Shown here: one piece after another, positions 60,854-64,000 of the stretch
Layout: each line of letters opens with the position of its first letter
Position numbering within the stretch: the stretch's first letter is position 1
Assembly: GCA_018670085.1 (NCBI GenBank)
Contig: JABHRS010000008.1
Coordinates: forward strand, 1-64,000
Origin: an archaeon
GTDB taxonomy: Archaea; Nanobdellota; Nanobdellia; Woesearchaeales; GW2011-AR9
Direction of reading: 5' to 3'
DNA: 64,000 bases
Program-made: the position numbers and the translations under genes
The notes under the pieces: model-generated
The model's database searches: none
Told to the model about the DNA's origin: nothing
What the model saw: the letters and a program-made list of their open reading frames with translations, nothing else

Positions 60854-63100
60854 ATGGGTGGAAATGATGATTATTTATACGTGTTGAAAGCTTTGCAAGA
60901 GATTCCTTTTGGTGTTGGAAAAAAATTATTAACAGAATTTTTACAAGGAGAAGAAAAACATAAAACTATTCGAAAACACCAAATGCATAAATATTCTAAT
61001 TTTGGATCACTTGCTTATACAAATGAAGAAATATTACAATTAATTAATCGATTGATGCATAAAGACTTTATCGGGGTAAGTTCAATTCCTGGAAATTCTT
61101 TTTGGAAAGTACTTGGTTTAACTGCAAAGGGGCGCGCGGAACTTTCTTGTCCAACTTTGAATCAAAAAATTTCAATCACACAAAAATCTGTAAAAGAGAC
61201 AATTATCACTGATGAAGATCGGAAGATATTTTCTGCAATCCCTTTTTTGGAACCTTTTAATGATGCACAGAAAAAAGCAATTATTTGTCAAAATTCTCGA
61301 ATTTTATGTATCGCAGGAGCAGGGTCAGGTAAAACGACTGTTCTGACGAAAAGAATTGAATTTTTGACGACTTATTTATCTGTTGATCCTAGAAAAATAT
61401 TGGCAATCACATTTACAAAAAAAGCCCGGCAAGAGATGATCTCTAGGATTACAGTTCCTGGTGTTTCTGTTGAAACTTTTAACTCGTTTTGTGAGAAAAT
61501 GTTGCAAAGACATAATCATCTATTGTATGATAAAGAATTTCGAATAATTAATTACAGGGAGAAAATCTTATTATTTCGAAAGGCACTCTCGATACTTGGA
61601 ATGCCTTTGAATCGGGCAATTAATACTTATTTTAGTATCGCTCAACGAAGAGGAAAAACACCTGAAAAATTGATGAACATTTTCATGAATGATATGTATC
61701 TGTTGAGGGATTTTTTTCGGGCACGAAATTTGAATATGGATTCAGATTCATTCGATATTGATATTGAACATCAAAAAAGTTTTAAGATGGTATCTGCGAT
61801 TTCAAGGTTGATTGATTCACAGATGATTGAACAGGGGTTTCGTGATTTTTCAGATCAATTACTTGAGACATTATCTTTGTTTTCAAAACATCCAGAATTG
61901 ATACAGAAATATGATCACATATTAATTGATGAGTTTCAAGATGTGAATGCAAGTCAAATTCAATTGATTGATCTGCTTAACCCTACAAATTTGTTTGCAG
62001 TAGGTGACCCTCGGCAATCGATTTATGGGTGGAGAGGATCTGATATTAAATATATTCTGAATTTTGAAGAGAAATATTCTGACTGTGAGATTATTTCTTT
62101 AACAATAAATTATCGCTCGACTAAAGGAATTGTTGATTTATGTAATTCTTGTTGTAAGGAGTTGGGTTTTGCTGATTTAAAGGCCCACCTTGGAGATGAT
62201 ACCATTGATTCACATTTGATAAAACAAAGCAATAAACAACAAGAATTTGCATTTGTAATTGATAAAATTATATCTAGTGATATTGCAAGGGAAGAAATAT
62301 TTGTGTTGGCTCGAACAAATCGGGTGCTTAAAGATTTTTCTGAGATTTTGAAGAAGAGAAAAATAAAACATGTATCGCGAAATGATGATTCACCTCAAGA
62401 AAAAATTGCTTCTGGGAAAATTATGCTCTCAACTGTTCATGCAATTAAAGGGATGGAAGCTGAAATGGTATTTGTGATTGGATGTACATCTGCTAATTTT
62501 CCTTGCAAGGGATCAGACCATCCAATTATGGAAATTGTGAATGACAAAGATTATGATAAAGAAGAAGAAGAGAAACGAGTGTTGTATGTTGCTTTAAGTC
62601 GTGCGAAAAAAGAATTATATGTCACATATGTGAAGTCACCTTCTTATTTTTTTTCAACGGAAATGATGAAATTAATGGGTACAAAAACAAAATCATCTCA
62701 GTTTAATACAGGAGCAGATATAATCAAAAAATCTAAGAATCGTCTTAGAAAAAATAATTCTGTTAAAAGTAATAGTTCGGAGTTGGAATTTTCTAAGTCA
62801 AATTTGGTTTCTGGAACGAGTGGGACTTGGATTAAATCACGTTCTATAGAATCCAATGTTGTATCTGGGAAAAATTCTTCTTTGAGTAATGAAGAAATAT
62901 TTGCAAAGCTTCGTAATTGGCGTTTTGAAGAAAGTAAAATTTCCAAACTTCCAGTGTATAGGGTTATGCATAATAAAACACTTGAAGAATTAGCTCAAAA
63001 AAAACCAAAAACAGTTGGTGAGCTGCGTTCGATTTATGGACTAGGTCCATCAAAAATAGATAGTTATGGGTTTGAAATATTAAAAGTGTTACATGGGTGA
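60854..63100 (+). CDS. UvrD/Rep-type SF1A helicase with RQC and HRDC domains
   Basis: 748 aa. Residues about 15-80 match the RecQ RQC winged helix (FGVGKKLLTEFLQGEE...FGSLAYTNEEILQLINRLMHKDFI). The SF1A core: Q motif FNDAQKKAI (135-143), Walker A GAGSGKT, motif II DEFQDV, motif III VGDPRQSIYGWRG, motif V/VI HAIKGMEAEMVFV and YVALSRAKKELYV. The last about 65 residues (FEESKISKLPVYRVMHNKTLEELAQKKPKTVGELRSIYGLG) are an HRDC domain. 3'-5' DNA helicase for repair or fork restart; the RecQ-type flanks on an SF1 motor are unusual. GAGGAT before the ATG is the ribosome-binding site. Confidence 0.93.
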   Translation: MGGNDDYLYVLKALQEIPFGVGKKLLTEFLQGEEKHKTIRKHQMHKYSNFGSLAYTNEEILQLINRLMHKDFIGVSSIPGNSFWKVLGLTAKGRAELSCPTLNQKISITQKSVKETIITDEDRKIFSAIPFLEPFNDAQKKAIICQNSRILCIAGAGSGKTTVLTKRIEFLTTYLSVDPRKILAITFTKKARQEMISRITVPGVSVETFNSFCEKMLQRHNHLLYDKEFRIINYREKILLFRKALSILGMPLNRAINTYFSIAQRRGKTPEKLMNIFMNDMYLLRDFFRARNLNMDSDSFDIDIEHQKSFKMVSAISRLIDSQMIEQGFRDFSDQLLETLSLFSKHPELIQKYDHILIDEFQDVNASQIQLIDLLNPTNLFAVGDPRQSIYGWRGSDIKYILNFEEKYSDCEIISLTINYRSTKGIVDLCNSCCKELGFADLKAHLGDDTIDSHLIKQSNKQQEFAFVIDKIISSDIAREEIFVLARTNRVLKDFSEILKKRKIKHVSRNDDSPQEKIASGKIMLSTVHAIKGMEAEMVFVIGCTSANFPCKGSDHPIMEIVNDKDYDKEEEEKRVLYVALSRAKKELYVTYVKSPSYFFSTEMMKLMGTKTKSSQFNTGADIIKKSKNRLRKNNSVKSNSSELEFSKSNLVSGTSGTWIKSRSIESNVVSGKNSSLSNEEIFAKLRNWRFEESKISKLPVYRVMHNKTLEELAQKKPKTVGELRSIYGLGPSKIDSYGFEILKVLHG

Positions 63101-63220
63101 TTAGTGAAGTAAAAAGATTTTTTTTGTTTGAATAAATTAAACATATCTTCCTCTATTTTAAGCAAGGTTTTTATATGCTAAAATATTTGTTCTATTAGTT
63201 ATAAGAGGATATGGATATTA

Positions 63221-64000
63221 ATGGATAGTGTAACTAGTTTTAGGAACCTGGACTTTCTAAAGAGAATTTTTGGATATCAAACAGCTGCTGGTACTGCTGC
63301 TGCTGCTGGTGCGTTGGCAGCTGGTGGATCTGGAGTTGGAAGTGCGGGCGCTGTTGCAGGTGCTGCAGCGGGTGCTGTTGGAGCTGCAGGAAATTTTGTT
63401 TTGAATCAAGCTGCTGGTGCTGTAAAGAACATGGCTATTCTTATGATGATTCTTGGTAGTGTTCAATTTTTTTTACGGTGGACAATTGGTGATACTCATA
63501 TTCTTGTTAGAGCATTATCTATTGTTTTATTTATCATGGCTGGGTATGCTATGGCAGAAAGCGTGCAAGTTAGTCGTTGGGTTGTGTTCTTGCCAATGAC
63601 GATTTTTGCAATGTGGTATTTTGTATTCAAAGCTAATTACATGCCAAGTTTTTTAATTTATTTTTTGACTTCCGCTGGACTAGTTTTGGTGGTAATTGAT
63701 TTATTCACAAAAGGTAAATCAGTAAAGGCCGAAGTATATGGATTTTTACCAGTTGTATTTTTCTTTTTAGATATAGGATTACTTCCATTTTTAGTTAATA
63801 ATGTTGGTTTACCAATTACTGATTTGACTACAAATCTAGTTTTATGGATGCCATGGTGGGCGTTCTTTGGACTGATGACATTTCCTTTGGATTCTAATGA
63901 GAAAAGTTTTGTAAACGCAACAATGCGATTTATGCATATTTTAGGTGTTTTGTATATAGTTTTTGTATTTTTGATTCCTATGGTGCCAGTTCTTGGTTAT
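63221..64000 (+). CDS. multi-span membrane protein, 3' truncated by window end
   Basis: 260 codons to the edge, still open. Residues about 20-60 are almost only Ala, Gly and Val with GxxxG-like spacing (a glycine zipper), followed by at least six membrane helices (about 72-90, 95-112, 115-132, 137-155, 165-185, 205-225). No family recognised. The ATG at 63221 is chosen because GAGGAT lies 10 nt before it; an ATG at 63211 opens only a 5-codon frame. TATA-like TTTTTATATG lies near 63171. Confidence 0.7.
   Translation, partial: MDSVTSFRNLDFLKRIFGYQTAAGTAAAAGALAAGGSGVGSAGAVAGAAAGAVGAAGNFVLNQAAGAVKNMAILMMILGSVQFFLRWTIGDTHILVRALSIVLFIMAGYAMAESVQVSRWVVFLPMTIFAMWYFVFKANYMPSFLIYFLTSAGLVLVVIDLFTKGKSVKAEVYGFLPVVFFFLDIGLLPFLVNNVGLPITDLTTNLVLWMPWWAFFGLMTFPLDSNEKSFVNATMRFMHILGVLYIVFVFLIPMVPVLGY

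Noticed and set aside
63257-63466. A Ser/Thr/Cys-rich antisense frame
   Set aside because: It is the complement of the Ala/Gly-rich start of the last membrane protein.

Overview
The window is archaeal. It carries the archaeal/eukaryotic-type versions of the information-processing genes: aRF1, Pelota, NAC, Sec61-beta, SecY, archaeal SecD/SecF, PAN, Nop5, Rpp29, eIF1/SUI1, archaeal-order ribosomal proteins including eS4, eL32, eL19, eL34 and eL14, archaeal TrpRS and PheRS, and an archaeal RNase P RNA. The DNA is AT-rich, genes are short and tightly packed, and many genes have a TATA box 25-33 nt before the start codon (leaderless). Several proteins are reduced and many small proteins are unknown. 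This suits a small-genome DPANN lineage of the Woesearchaeota/Pacearchaeota kind, but the assignment is inference from style and gene content; no 16S gene is present.

Layout. 1-7.3 kb: secreted or membrane-anchored proteins, a lipoprotein cyclophilin, a MazG-like hydrolase, a three-gene ABC-2 exporter (minus strand) and an HD phosphohydrolase. 7.3-9.0 kb: tRNA-Arg(TCT), a CYTH protein, a freestanding LAGLIDADG endonuclease and tRNA-Cys(GCA). 9.2-15.8 kb: an NFACT (RqcH-like) protein lacking its C-terminal half, a duplicated-type dCTP deaminase, TrpRS, small membrane proteins, a PRC-barrel protein with a 35-aa partner, a TraB-family protein and the RNase P RNA. 15.9-25.4 kb: a MinD-like ATPase with a membrane partner, a minus-strand Sec61-beta/NAC operon ending in two unknown helical proteins, divergent secF-secD, and an ABC exporter with a large extracytoplasmic domain. 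25.4-32.9 kb: an AK6-like kinase, aRF1, a SprT-like metalloprotease, an MscS channel, PAN, a candidate box C/D RNA beside nop5, and a small zinc protein.

33.0-50.6 kb: the S10/spc ribosomal superoperon in classical archaeal order (uL3, uL4, uL23, uL2, uS19, uL22, uS3, uL29, eIF1, Rpp29, uS17, uL14, uL24, eS4, uL5, uS14, uS8, uL6, eL32, eL19, uL18, uS5, uL30, uL15, SecY), followed by an unknown minus-strand gene, a DUF106/EMC3-type insertase, eL34 and eL14. The adk, cmk and truB genes often found here in other archaea are absent; a bacterial-type RsuA/RluB pseudouridine synthase follows eL14. 51.4-64 kb: a P-loop kinase-like ATPase, DUF2062, pheS-pheT, a beta-strand-rich exported protein, a TrmB regulator, Pelota, two genes sharing a duplicated 33-bp promoter, an SF1A helicase flanked by RecQ-type RQC and HRDC domains, and the start of a multi-span membrane protein.

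Functional themes: protein export and membrane insertion (SecY, Sec61-beta, SecDF, DUF106, NAC); termination and ribosome rescue (aRF1, Pelota, the NFACT protein); RNA processing (RNase P RNA plus Rpp29; Nop5 plus a possible C/D guide). Translation starts are of two kinds: leaderless, and Shine-Dalgarno (GAGGTG/GGTGA, with a GTGATACT variant used three times). No CRISPR array, insertion sequence, rRNA or prophage was seen.
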